Shown here piece by piece: positions 18,390 through 25,479 of a stretch of DNA of 64,000 nucleotides. The DNA is taken from assembly GCA_937871585.1 (NCBI GenBank), contig CALMPJ010000102.1, positions 1-64,000 of the forward strand, in the 5' to 3' direction. Below the pieces are notes generated by a model. That model ran no database searches and was not told the origin of the DNA. It was given only the letters and a program-made list of their open reading frames with translations. Source of the stretch: an uncultured Acidobacteriota bacterium. Lineage in GTDB: Bacteria; Acidobacteriota; Blastocatellia; Pyrinomonadales; Pyrinomonadaceae. Position 1 is the stretch's first letter. Each line of letters starts with the position of its first letter. Both the position numbers and the translations under genes were made by a program.

Positions 18390-21300
18390 TTAATTAGCCA
18401 ACGGCACCGCCAGCAGGTGACCGCGATAAACGAAGAATATCTTCCTTTTCACCTCATCGACGTACATGTCCATGCTGTTGAACGCTATTTTTGGCAATTT
18501 GACCATGGGCTTGAATGTGAAGAACTTCGTGTCATATATGCCGATCTCGGTAGCAGAACGGTCGGTTTTCATGATCGCGGCCCAAAATTCGTTAGGTCTT
18601 GCGGTCTTTTGAAGAGGCCTGAACGATTGGTGTGACAATGGCCGAAATTCGCCCTTGACCGGAAATGTTTGTCCGGTTACGCAATCGAGCAATAGCATCG
18701 CGTCATTCTCGTGATCGCCCGGCGACATATCGTTGTCGTCTTGAGAGTAATAATCATATTGGTTGTCTTGGACTAGCAATACCTTATCCAATGTCGCCGA
18801 ATATGCGGTCGGAACGTATCGCGTATAATCGGGCGTCACGATCGGTGTCTCGCGCAAGGTCGCGGTGTCGATGCGAACGGTCTTCCACGAATATTCGCCG
18901 TCGGCTTTGGCTGCGATCAACCATTTGCCGTTTGGCGTGACAAGCGGCCCGAAATAATTGCCTTCCTTTAGTTTGGTCAGACGACCGGCGTAGAGACGGA
19001 ACAAGCCTTCTTCTGACGTGCGATACTCGAGTGCACCGAACCGAGTTTTCCAGCGTTCACCATCGGCAGGAACAGCGTGGCCGTCACGATGCGGGATGAA
19101 CTCGTTGTCTGGCGGCTGCGGGATCTCGTTCAGCAGCGTGCCATCGCCTACAACTCGCCAACTGTAACCTTCCCATTTTCTTTTTTCTTCTAGGTCTTGA
19201 CGTTTTTCGTAGTTTTCCTCGGAACCTTCGACGTAGGCGCCTTCTTCGTCGGGCTCTTCCTTGCCGGTGACAGCGAAGTTGATCTCTTTCTTGACTCGCT
19301 CGCGTGTGGCCGTGTCGCTGGACGCAACGATCAAATTACCGCCTTGATTCCAGACGGTGTCAATGTGATAGGCGTCGTCGGCGATGATCAGTTCGAGGCC
19401 CGGAACGTCGCGGCTCATCGCGTATTTTACGACCGCAGGCGTGAGTTTTAGCTCTTTGAAATATTTATCGAGCCAGTTGAAGAACGGATAGTCGCTGCCC
19501 GTGCGATAGATGCGGCGGCCGCCATTCTTACCGAGCATCAGCAGTTCGTCGTAGTCGCAATATTCGCCGCCGCAGCCAAGAAATGGCTTGAGGTTGCCGA
19601 CATCATTATCGGCGAGAAATACCTTTAGCTGTTCGAATTCATAGCTTGTCAGTGCCCGTTCGCGATAACGATTTTCATCCTCGTCCCAATTAAATATTAC
19701 GCGGTCGCCGTAAATTCGGATGTAATGGTTATCGTATGAATAAACGCCGAGCAGGTCGGTGGACTCGATGATCTCCTTCTTGAGTCGTTTCTCCATCGCG
19801 GCGATGGTTTCGTCCATCGTCGTGTCCCAGCCGTTGTACATCGACTGGTCATCGACGGTGGCGTAGAGCTCCCACAAGTGCTCCGAATATGCCGTTGAGA
19901 CGCCTTCGATGATGAAAGCGGACGCAGCACCCGTAATGAACGCCTGCCCGGGCTTGCGGGACAACACGGCGGCACGGGCCTCAGGCGAATCTTCACTGAT
20001 CAAGTAACGCTCGGCGGCGAGCGATAAGCGTTTGTTTTCCGAAGCCAGATCTGCAGCAACGCGAGCAACAGGAAGCGGTGCTCGAAGCATTCGCGCACAG
20101 GCGTACATCGCTGTTTTCGTTTCCGCATTGTCACCGTCGATCACGGCCATGTAGGCCGATTCGTTGTTGTTAATGCACGCGGAGATGCCTACCGCCGTTG
20201 GCGGACCCGATGCTAGCCCCGCAAGATCGGAGCTGTGTTTTTCGAGCAAGGATTTGCGTTGTGCGAGAAGACGAACAACCGTATCGACATCGGCCTTATT
20301 GTTTTGTAGATCGAGGATCAGGAATGAGTTGATCACCGCATTTGGCCACTTCAACGCGATTCGGCGATAAGCCGCCGCGAGCGGCGGATTCGTCTTGTCG
20401 ATCTGAGCGACACGCGTCACGAGTGCACTCGCAAGCGCGTCGGAGATCTCCTTCGACGACATCAATTCGGCCGCGATCAATGTTTTGAGCAATCCGGGAG
20501 TGAGAGGCTGCGGTTTGTTTGACGAGTAATCGATCTCGACTCCAACGGCCTTAGTTCGAACAACAGAATTCGCATCTAAATTCGCCGCGGTCGCGGCGGC
20601 CATTGCTTCTTCATCGTCCATCTCGCCGCGAACGCCCGTTGCTGCCTGTTCAAGCGCGTCCATTTGTTCGCCGATAGTGAAACCGTTACACGCCAAGACA
20701 GCGCTAACGACCATTGTGCGTTCGTAGTTTATCGTCTCATTCAGCAGCCTTCTGAGACGCCCGGCCGCCCTACCATCCTTTTGAAATGCGAGAGCTTGTA
20801 TTGCAGCCGAACGCAGCACGGTCGATTCGACCTCAGTTTCGGTCGGTGTAACGGCTCGATTTGCAATATTTGAATTTACTGCGGCGTTAACGGCCGGACC
20901 GAAGACTCGTACCTTGCCCTTTTCGTCGATCAGTTGGATCAATGCCGGTACAGCTTCGGGCATTTTGATCTCGGAGAGTTTGCGAACAAGCGTTTCGCGG
21001 ACGCCGCCGTTATCGACGGCCCATCGCGGATTCTCAAGCCACGGCAGCAAGGCGCGTACAAGTTCAACGTTTCCTGTATCGAGCTTGAGCGTCAGATTTC
21101 GTATCGCTGCGCCACGAACATTCGGGTCGTTGCTTTTGAGCAGTTCGATCATTCTGTCAATGTACTTTTCATCAGGTGAGACGTTGATCAGCGTCGTAAG
21201 GCCGGTGAAACGCTGCATCTTGACGAGCGTTTCGTCCGCCATCATAGAAACGTACCAATCGTCTCGTCCAGAGAATTCTTTCTCGTGGACAAGTGCGTCC

Positions 21301-22079
21301 ATCGCCAGATCGCGAACGCCGTCAGCCGCCGTTTTGTCAGCGACGATGTCTTTCAGTTCATCACGATATCGCTCAGTGTCACCAAGCGAATCTGTGTCAA
21401 CGGCGTGCCGATACAGGGCCCATTTTGCAAGAGCACGCGATGCGGGCGAGTTCATATCGAGCATCAAACGGTCGATGATCGGTTTTGCTTTGTTGAAATC
21501 GAAACGTGCGAGAGCGAGCAGTTCAGCCTGATTAGTAACATACGAATCGGCATCCTGAACGCCCGCCGCTATTGCCGCAAGGTCATCGCTAAAGTATGGG
21601 CTGTTGTATGTGAGCCAGGTCTTAATAGTCGCCCTCGCGTCTTTGTCAAAGACGCCACCTTCGCCTTGGGCATCGTAAATATCCTTAACAAACTCGTATC
21701 CGTCTTTATCCTTGCGAAATGCGTTTAGCAGATCGGGCAGCTTCTTTGGGTCCTTTTCGATAAGCTTTTTCAATCTGGCAACTACTGCATCCGATGGCTC
21801 CGGCGAATACGTCGCCGCCGAGTAACTTGAACTCATCGAAAACCAATAATCGTATAGGTCATTGATGTCGGCATCGTCCTTCGGATTTTTGCTCTTGTTA
21901 TAGAAATCGGTTGCTCGCTGCGTTTGTTTCGGAACCAGTGGATTCGGAGGCGGCGGAGCCGGTAAATTTAGGAGCTTGACGACGACATCCTCTTTTTGCG
22001 CAGATGTATGCAGCAAAAAAGCCGACAGAGAAACCAGCAACAATGTGCAGAAAACGGCGGCGCGTATCGCGAGATTCAT
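18390..22079 (-). CDS. Very large exported HEAT-repeat protein with C-terminal propeller-like region
   Basis: 1229 residues of unknown function. A signal peptide (about 1-28, ending FLLHTSAQ) is followed by a Pro-rich segment (NLPAPPPPNPLVPKQ). Helical repeats fill roughly residues 150-750, some clearly HEAT-like (LKSNDPNVRGAAIRNLTLKL, EAVPALIQLIDEKGKV, VLRSAAIQALAFQKDGRAAG). The C-terminal 250-300 residues look like beta-propeller blades (GPLVTPNGKWLIAAKADGEY, DYTRYVPTAYSATLDKVLLV). No catalytic motif is recognised. AGGAGC before the ATG at 22079 supports the start. It is transcribed away from the B12 riboswitch and upstream of rpsU. A periplasmic scaffold is an inference from the repeats only. 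Confidence 0.8.
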   Translation of the reverse strand: MNLAIRAAVFCTLLLVSLSAFLLHTSAQKEDVVVKLLNLPAPPPPNPLVPKQTQRATDFYNKSKNPKDDADINDLYDYWFSMSSSYSAATYSPEPSDAVVARLKKLIEKDPKKLPDLLNAFRKDKDGYEFVKDIYDAQGEGGVFDKDARATIKTWLTYNSPYFSDDLAAIAAGVQDADSYVTNQAELLALARFDFNKAKPIIDRLMLDMNSPASRALAKWALYRHAVDTDSLGDTERYRDELKDIVADKTAADGVRDLAMDALVHEKEFSGRDDWYVSMMADETLVKMQRFTGLTTLINVSPDEKYIDRMIELLKSNDPNVRGAAIRNLTLKLDTGNVELVRALLPWLENPRWAVDNGGVRETLVRKLSEIKMPEAVPALIQLIDEKGKVRVFGPAVNAAVNSNIANRAVTPTETEVESTVLRSAAIQALAFQKDGRAAGRLRRLLNETINYERTMVVSAVLACNGFTIGEQMDALEQAATGVRGEMDDEEAMAAATAANLDANSVVRTKAVGVEIDYSSNKPQPLTPGLLKTLIAAELMSSKEISDALASALVTRVAQIDKTNPPLAAAYRRIALKWPNAVINSFLILDLQNNKADVDTVVRLLAQRKSLLEKHSSDLAGLASGPPTAVGISACINNNESAYMAVIDGDNAETKTAMYACARMLRAPLPVARVAADLASENKRLSLAAERYLISEDSPEARAAVLSRKPGQAFITGAASAFIIEGVSTAYSEHLWELYATVDDQSMYNGWDTTMDETIAAMEKRLKKEIIESTDLLGVYSYDNHYIRIYGDRVIFNWDEDENRYRERALTSYEFEQLKVFLADNDVGNLKPFLGCGGEYCDYDELLMLGKNGGRRIYRTGSDYPFFNWLDKYFKELKLTPAVVKYAMSRDVPGLELIIADDAYHIDTVWNQGGNLIVASSDTATRERVKKEINFAVTGKEEPDEEGAYVEGSEENYEKRQDLEEKRKWEGYSWRVVGDGTLLNEIPQPPDNEFIPHRDGHAVPADGERWKTRFGALEYRTSEEGLFRLYAGRLTKLKEGNYFGPLVTPNGKWLIAAKADGEYSWKTVRIDTATLRETPIVTPDYTRYVPTAYSATLDKVLLVQDNQYDYYSQDDNDMSPGDHENDAMLLLDCVTGQTFPVKGEFRPLSHQSFRPLQKTARPNEFWAAIMKTDRSATEIGIYDTKFFTFKPMVKLPKIAFNSMDMYVDEVKRKIFFVYRGHLLAVPLAN

Positions 22080-22168
22080 TGGGTAGAGCTCCTATTTGTA
22101 AACGCTGAACACAGCGATTATAAGCCTTTCGTATCGCAATTCAATAATTAAGTTGCACGGCATCTTAT

Positions 22169-22197
22169 TTGACTTGGCCGCTAGATAAAGCAATACT
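22169..22197 (+). promoter_or_regulatory. Predicted sigma-70 promoter for the btuFCD leader
   Basis: TTGACT (22169-22174) and AATACT (22192-22197) are separated by 17 bases, placing the start site near 22204, just before the cobalamin riboswitch begins. Confidence 0.55.
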
Positions 22198-22212
22198 CTA
22201 CACCTTGTTATT

Positions 22213-22340
22213 TCCGAGGTCGGAGTTCGCCCGCTTTGAAGCGGGAAAGTTGAGGAAAGTCGGGTGCAATTCCCGCGTGATCGCGTCACTGTAACGAGCA
22301 ATAGCTCGAAGCCAGGCAACTCAACAGAACCTCCGACGCC
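22213..22340 (+). promoter_or_regulatory. Cobalamin (AdoCbl-type) riboswitch upstream of btuFCD
   Basis: The conserved order of a cobalamin riboswitch is present: P1 gtcggag (22219-22225) pairs with ctccgac (22331-22337); then gcgggaaagttgagg, the core cgggtgcaattcccgc, gtcactgtaacgagc, and the B12-box-like gaagccaggcaactc. It is followed by a terminator hairpin (22398-22452) directly before the btuF-like start, so transcription attenuation by bound B12 is the likely mechanism. Confidence 0.9.
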
Positions 22341-22397
22341 CTTGCATTTAAGTGTTTCGCGTCAAAGCACAGCAGGGAAAACGAGCATTTGTTCAAC

Positions 22398-22452
22398 AAA
22401 ACGCCCTGTTTTTCCAAGCTGTATCGACGGCTAGAAAGACGGGCGTTTTTTT
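22398..22452 (+). terminator. Terminator hairpin of the btuF riboswitch
   Basis: aaaacgccc (22398-22406) pairs with gggcgtttt (22441-22449), followed by a run of T to 22452. The ATG of the btuF-like gene is only 3 bases beyond, so the hairpin probably acts as the riboswitch expression platform. Confidence 0.7.
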
Positions 22453-22454
22453 GT

Positions 22455-23384
22455 ATGAAATTGAAGTTCGGCATTATTGTTCTTTGTCTGTTTCTTGTTG
22501 GCTGCTCCAACTCGAAACCTACGATTTCTCCGCTTACGGTCACTCCGGAGAAGCGAGCGTTTACCGATGATCTTGGCCGCACGGTTTCGGTTCCGACGGA
22601 GATCAAACGCATCGTCAGCCTTGCACCAAGTGCGACCGAAATGGTCTATGCCGTCGGTGCTGGTGATCGCCTAGTAGGCGTGACGACATTCTGCAACTAC
22701 CCCGAACAAGCCCTCGAAGTCGCAAAGGTCGGCGATACCATGACGCCTAACATGGAAACCATCGTCGCACTCAAACCGGACGTTGTTCTAGTTTCAACCG
22801 CATCGCAGATCGAGAATTTTACCAAGACGCTTGAACAGAACGGAATTGCGGTTTACGTGATGAATCCGACGCATACGGCGGACGTGCTTAAAAGCATAAA
22901 GTCAATTGGCGATATTCTTGGCACCGTTGCCTCTGCAAATCGGGTCGCGGATGAGCTTGAGCGTCGGCAAGCAGCGATACGAAGCGCCCTTGGCGGAATG
23001 CCGGAAAGCGGACCGATGCAGTTCGATGACGGTCGTATCAGATTGTTTGTTCAGATCTCACGCGAGCCTTTGTTCACAATAGGGAAAGGCTCGTTCCTTA
23101 GTCAGGTCGTGGCAGCCGCCGGAGGAATTTCCGTTACTGCGGATGTTCCAACTGCCTATCCAAAGATCAGTAAGGAAACTGCATTATCTTTGCGTCCAAA
23201 CGCAATCATACTTTCGGACAGCGAAGACAACCGCGAGCCGAATGAGGTTTTTGCCAATTCTCCGGCGGTTAAGAACGGGCGAGTATTAAGAGTAAATGCC
23301 GACATTCTGTCTCGTCCCGGACCGCGGCTTATTGATGCCATGGAACAGATCGCCAGGTTTCTTCATCCGGACAAATTCAGGTGA
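22455..23384 (+). CDS. btuF: Cobalamin-binding lipoprotein of ABC transporter (BtuF-like)
   Basis: 309 residues. Predicted periplasmic corrinoid-binding protein that delivers B12 to BtuCD. The start at 22455 gives a lipoprotein signal, MKLKFGIIVLCLFLVGC, with lipidated C17; longer in-frame starts would run through the terminator hairpin. The class III periplasmic-binding fold is shown by RTVSVPTEIKRIVSLAPSAT, VGVTTFCNYPEQA, VALKPDVVLV and the C-terminal SRPGPRLIDAMEQIARFLHP. B12 specificity is inferred from the riboswitch and neighbours; FecB-type haem or siderophore binding proteins share the fold. A block of palindromic repeats separates it from the permease gene. Confidence 0.88.
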   Translation: MKLKFGIIVLCLFLVGCSNSKPTISPLTVTPEKRAFTDDLGRTVSVPTEIKRIVSLAPSATEMVYAVGAGDRLVGVTTFCNYPEQALEVAKVGDTMTPNMETIVALKPDVVLVSTASQIENFTKTLEQNGIAVYVMNPTHTADVLKSIKSIGDILGTVASANRVADELERRQAAIRSALGGMPESGPMQFDDGRIRLFVQISREPLFTIGKGSFLSQVVAAAGGISVTADVPTAYPKISKETALSLRPNAIILSDSEDNREPNEVFANSPAVKNGRVLRVNADILSRPGPRLIDAMEQIARFLHPDKFR

Positions 23385-23391
23385 TAAGTTG

Positions 23392-23506
23392 CCACTAGCT
23401 TTAGCTAGTGGTTCGCGTGTCTGTAAAGAACGGGCTTTAGCCCAACAAGCTGTTTCGGCTAAAGCCGAGTTAAGAATGCACCTTTTTCCACTAGCTAAAG
23501 CTAGTG
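23392..23506. repeat. REP-like palindromic repeat cluster between btuF and btuC
   Basis: Four short palindromes fill the gap: ccactagctttagctagtgg (23392-23411), gggctttagccc (23432-23443), cggctaaagccg (23456-23467) and cactagctaaagctagtg (23489-23506). The first and last are near-identical in inverted orientation, as are the two inner ones, so the block is a mirror-image composite element of BIME type. No transposase gene is near. Confidence 0.8.
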
Positions 23507-23515
23507 ACAACATAA

Positions 23516-24493
23516 TTGACGAACACCAGTTACACAAATTCACGTCGCCGCCGATGGCCTTTTGCGATCTTTCTCGTCGCATCTTTAGCTGTGGTCTTAG
23601 TAGCCGCAGCAATGTTGGGTGCCGAGAGATTGCCGCTACTTTCGCTGTCGCCGGAGCAGGCGAGTATTTTGTACGACATCAGGTTGCCGCGTGTTTTTCT
23701 GGCGGCGTGTGTTGGCGCTAGTTTGGCGGTTGCGGGTGCGGGATTGCAATCGCTGCTGCGAAATCCATTGGCTGAACCGTATTTGCTTGGCGTTTCGAAT
23801 GGTGCGGCGTTGGGGACGTTGTTAGCGTTTTGGATGTTTTCGATGTTTGAGTTTGCACGGCCGATCATGGCGTTCGCCGGTGCTGGCCTAGCAACGATCG
23901 CGGTCTATCGAATGGCAAAAAGCCGTGCCGGAATGAACGTCGAACGGCTCGTTTTGTCAGGTGTAATTGTCACTACGTTTCTATCGTCAGTGATCGTGAT
24001 GCTGACGACGCTGCTGGATGCGGCAAAGCTGCGGAGCTTCACGTTTTGGCTGCTCGGCGATCTTTCGCAAGCGACTAGCGGCGGCGTTTATTTGAGTTTT
24101 GGTGCAGCAATCGTCGCCACCGTTTTGATAGCTTCGCAGGCACGAGCGTTGAATCTGATGATGATCGGAGAACGCGACGCGGCAGATTTTGGCGTCGAAG
24201 TTTCGAGAGTTCGCTTCATTGTTTTCGGTGGAGCAAGCCTCGCGGTCGGGGCATCGGTCGCAGCGAGCGGCAGCGTGGGCTACGTCGGTTTGATCGTGCC
24301 GCACGTCATCCGAATGATCGTCGGCAGCGACAACCGGCTCGTCGTGCCTTTCTCAGCTATCGCAGGAGCTATCTTTGTTGTCCTTGCAGATACCATAGCA
24401 AGAACAACGATAGCCCCGAGAGAACTGCCGGTTGGTGCGATCACGGCGTTGATCGGAGCACCTTTGTTTATCTGGCTGCTCAGGAAGAACTAA
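23516..24493 (+). CDS. btuC: Cobalamin ABC transporter permease (FecCD/BtuC family)
   Basis: 325 residues, an inner-membrane permease predicted to form a dimeric channel for corrinoids. About nine or ten transmembrane segments are visible. FecCD signatures: RLPRVFLAACVGASLAVAGA, LLRNPLAEPYLLGVSNGAALG, and the coupling region GSVGYVGLIVPHVIRMIVGS. The start is a TTG at 23516, ten bases after the last REP palindrome, with no obvious ribosome binding site; no better in-frame start lies before the first membrane segment. It ends exactly where the ATPase gene begins. Substrate is inferred from the riboswitches around the operon. Confidence 0.9.
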   Translation: MTNTSYTNSRRRRWPFAIFLVASLAVVLVAAAMLGAERLPLLSLSPEQASILYDIRLPRVFLAACVGASLAVAGAGLQSLLRNPLAEPYLLGVSNGAALGTLLAFWMFSMFEFARPIMAFAGAGLATIAVYRMAKSRAGMNVERLVLSGVIVTTFLSSVIVMLTTLLDAAKLRSFTFWLLGDLSQATSGGVYLSFGAAIVATVLIASQARALNLMMIGERDAADFGVEVSRVRFIVFGGASLAVGASVAASGSVGYVGLIVPHVIRMIVGSDNRLVVPFSAIAGAIFVVLADTIARTTIAPRELPVGAITALIGAPLFIWLLRKN

Positions 24494-25285
24494 ATGCTTG
24501 AAGCCTGGGAAATCTTTGTAAAGTTGGGCGACCGAATGGTGCTCGACGATGTGTCGTTCGAACTTGCCGAAGGCCGTATACTCGCGGTCGTCGGGCCAAA
24601 CGGAGCCGGAAAAACGACGCTTATCAAGACGCTGAACGGAACGATTGAGCCGATTTATGCCGGCGGGACGTTCTTGTATTCTTCGGACCTTAACAATAGA
24701 CGCGAAATAGTTTTCATGTCTAGATCCGAGATCGCCCGCGAGATCGCAGTCGTTGCTCAAGAGACCGAAACGCGTTTCCCTGTAACGGTTCTTGAATTCG
24801 TGCTTGCCGGACGTTTTGTGAACGGTGGCATGTTTGGTTGGGAGAATGATGCTGATATTGACGCGGCAAGACTTGCATTGGCTGATTGCGATCTTGCCGA
24901 ATATGGCGACAGACTGATGAACGAACTGTCCGGCGGCGAGCGACAGCGTGTCGTGCTGGCCAGGGCTTTGGCGACGAATGCCCAAATTCTGTTACTCGAC
25001 GAGCCGACTGCGAATCTTGACCTCGCCCATCAGGCGATGATGTTCCAATTGGTTCGTGAACGGTGCCGTTCATGCGATGCGTCGGCTGTAGTAATCACCC
25101 ACGACCTCAATCTTGCCGCCGAGTTTGCCGACGAAGTGTTGATGCTGAAATGTGGCAAGGTCGCGGCATATGGCACGCCTGATGAAGTTTTGACTGTTGA
25201 GAACATCAAAAATGTTTTCGGTGTAGAAGTTTTGCTGGACAAGAATCCGGCAAGTGGAAACGTTCGTGTGACGAACGTATTTTGA
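24494..25285 (+). CDS. btuD: Cobalamin ABC transporter ATP-binding protein (BtuD-like)
   Basis: 263 residues. Cytoplasmic ATPase that powers corrinoid import with BtuC. Walker A is GPNGAGKT at 34-41, the signature motif is LSGGERQRVVLARAL, Walker B is ILLLDEPTANLD, and the switch His is in VITHDLNLAAEF. It follows btuC with no gap. Its stop codon lies 4 bases before the second cobalamin riboswitch, so read-through transcription into the receptor gene could itself be B12-controlled. Confidence 0.92.
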   Translation: MLEAWEIFVKLGDRMVLDDVSFELAEGRILAVVGPNGAGKTTLIKTLNGTIEPIYAGGTFLYSSDLNNRREIVFMSRSEIAREIAVVAQETETRFPVTVLEFVLAGRFVNGGMFGWENDADIDAARLALADCDLAEYGDRLMNELSGGERQRVVLARALATNAQILLLDEPTANLDLAHQAMMFQLVRERCRSCDASAVVITHDLNLAAEFADEVLMLKCGKVAAYGTPDEVLTVENIKNVFGVEVLLDKNPASGNVRVTNVF

Positions 25286-25288
25286 AAG

Positions 25289-25433
25289 ATGCAAAGCGAG
25301 GAAGTCCGGTGCAAATCCGGCGCTGCCCACGCAACCGTGAATCGATTTTAGATTTGGGATTTTTGATTTTGGATTGTAATCCAAAATCGGCAATCAAAAA
25401 TCCAAAATCGAACCAGTCGGGAACTCGCTGCAT
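25289..25433 (+). promoter_or_regulatory. Cobalamin riboswitch upstream of BtuB-like receptor, with insertion in variable arm
   Basis: The core gaggaagtccggtgcaaatc and cgctgcccacgcaaccgtga match the cobalamin riboswitch consensus. P1 is atgca-aa-agcgag (25289-25300) pairing with ctcgctgcat (25424-25433). The B12-box part (aaccagtcgggaac) is degenerate. A 68-base AT-rich hairpin (25343-25410) occupies the variable arm between the two conserved halves. The start codon of the receptor is 46 bases downstream. Confidence 0.85.
25343..25410. repeat. AT-rich nested palindrome inserted in the riboswitch
   Basis: Three nested inverted arms are visible: cgatttt/aaaatcg (25343-25349 and 25404-25410), ggatttttgatt/aatcaaaaatcc (25357-25368 and 25392-25403) and gattttggat/atccaaaatc (25365-25374 and 25379-25388). 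It resembles the gattttggattttt-type intergenic repeats found dispersed in many genomes. Confidence 0.7.
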
Positions 25434-25479
25434 TTTTCTTGTGATTGAACCGTTCTGCGTGTGGGCCGAAAAGGAAAAT

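Noticed and set aside
22389-22454. Upstream TTG start for the btuF-like gene
   Set aside because: It would translate the riboswitch terminator and hide the lipoprotein signal; the ATG at 22455 gives a proper lipobox.
23392-23506. CRISPR-like array
   Set aside because: The repeats are palindromes of two kinds in mirror order with no regular spacers and no cas genes; REP-type elements explain them better.
25282-25479. Upstream in-frame start for the BtuB-like gene
   Set aside because: It would translate the whole cobalamin riboswitch and its palindrome; the ATG at 25480 has a ribosome binding site and a signal peptide.
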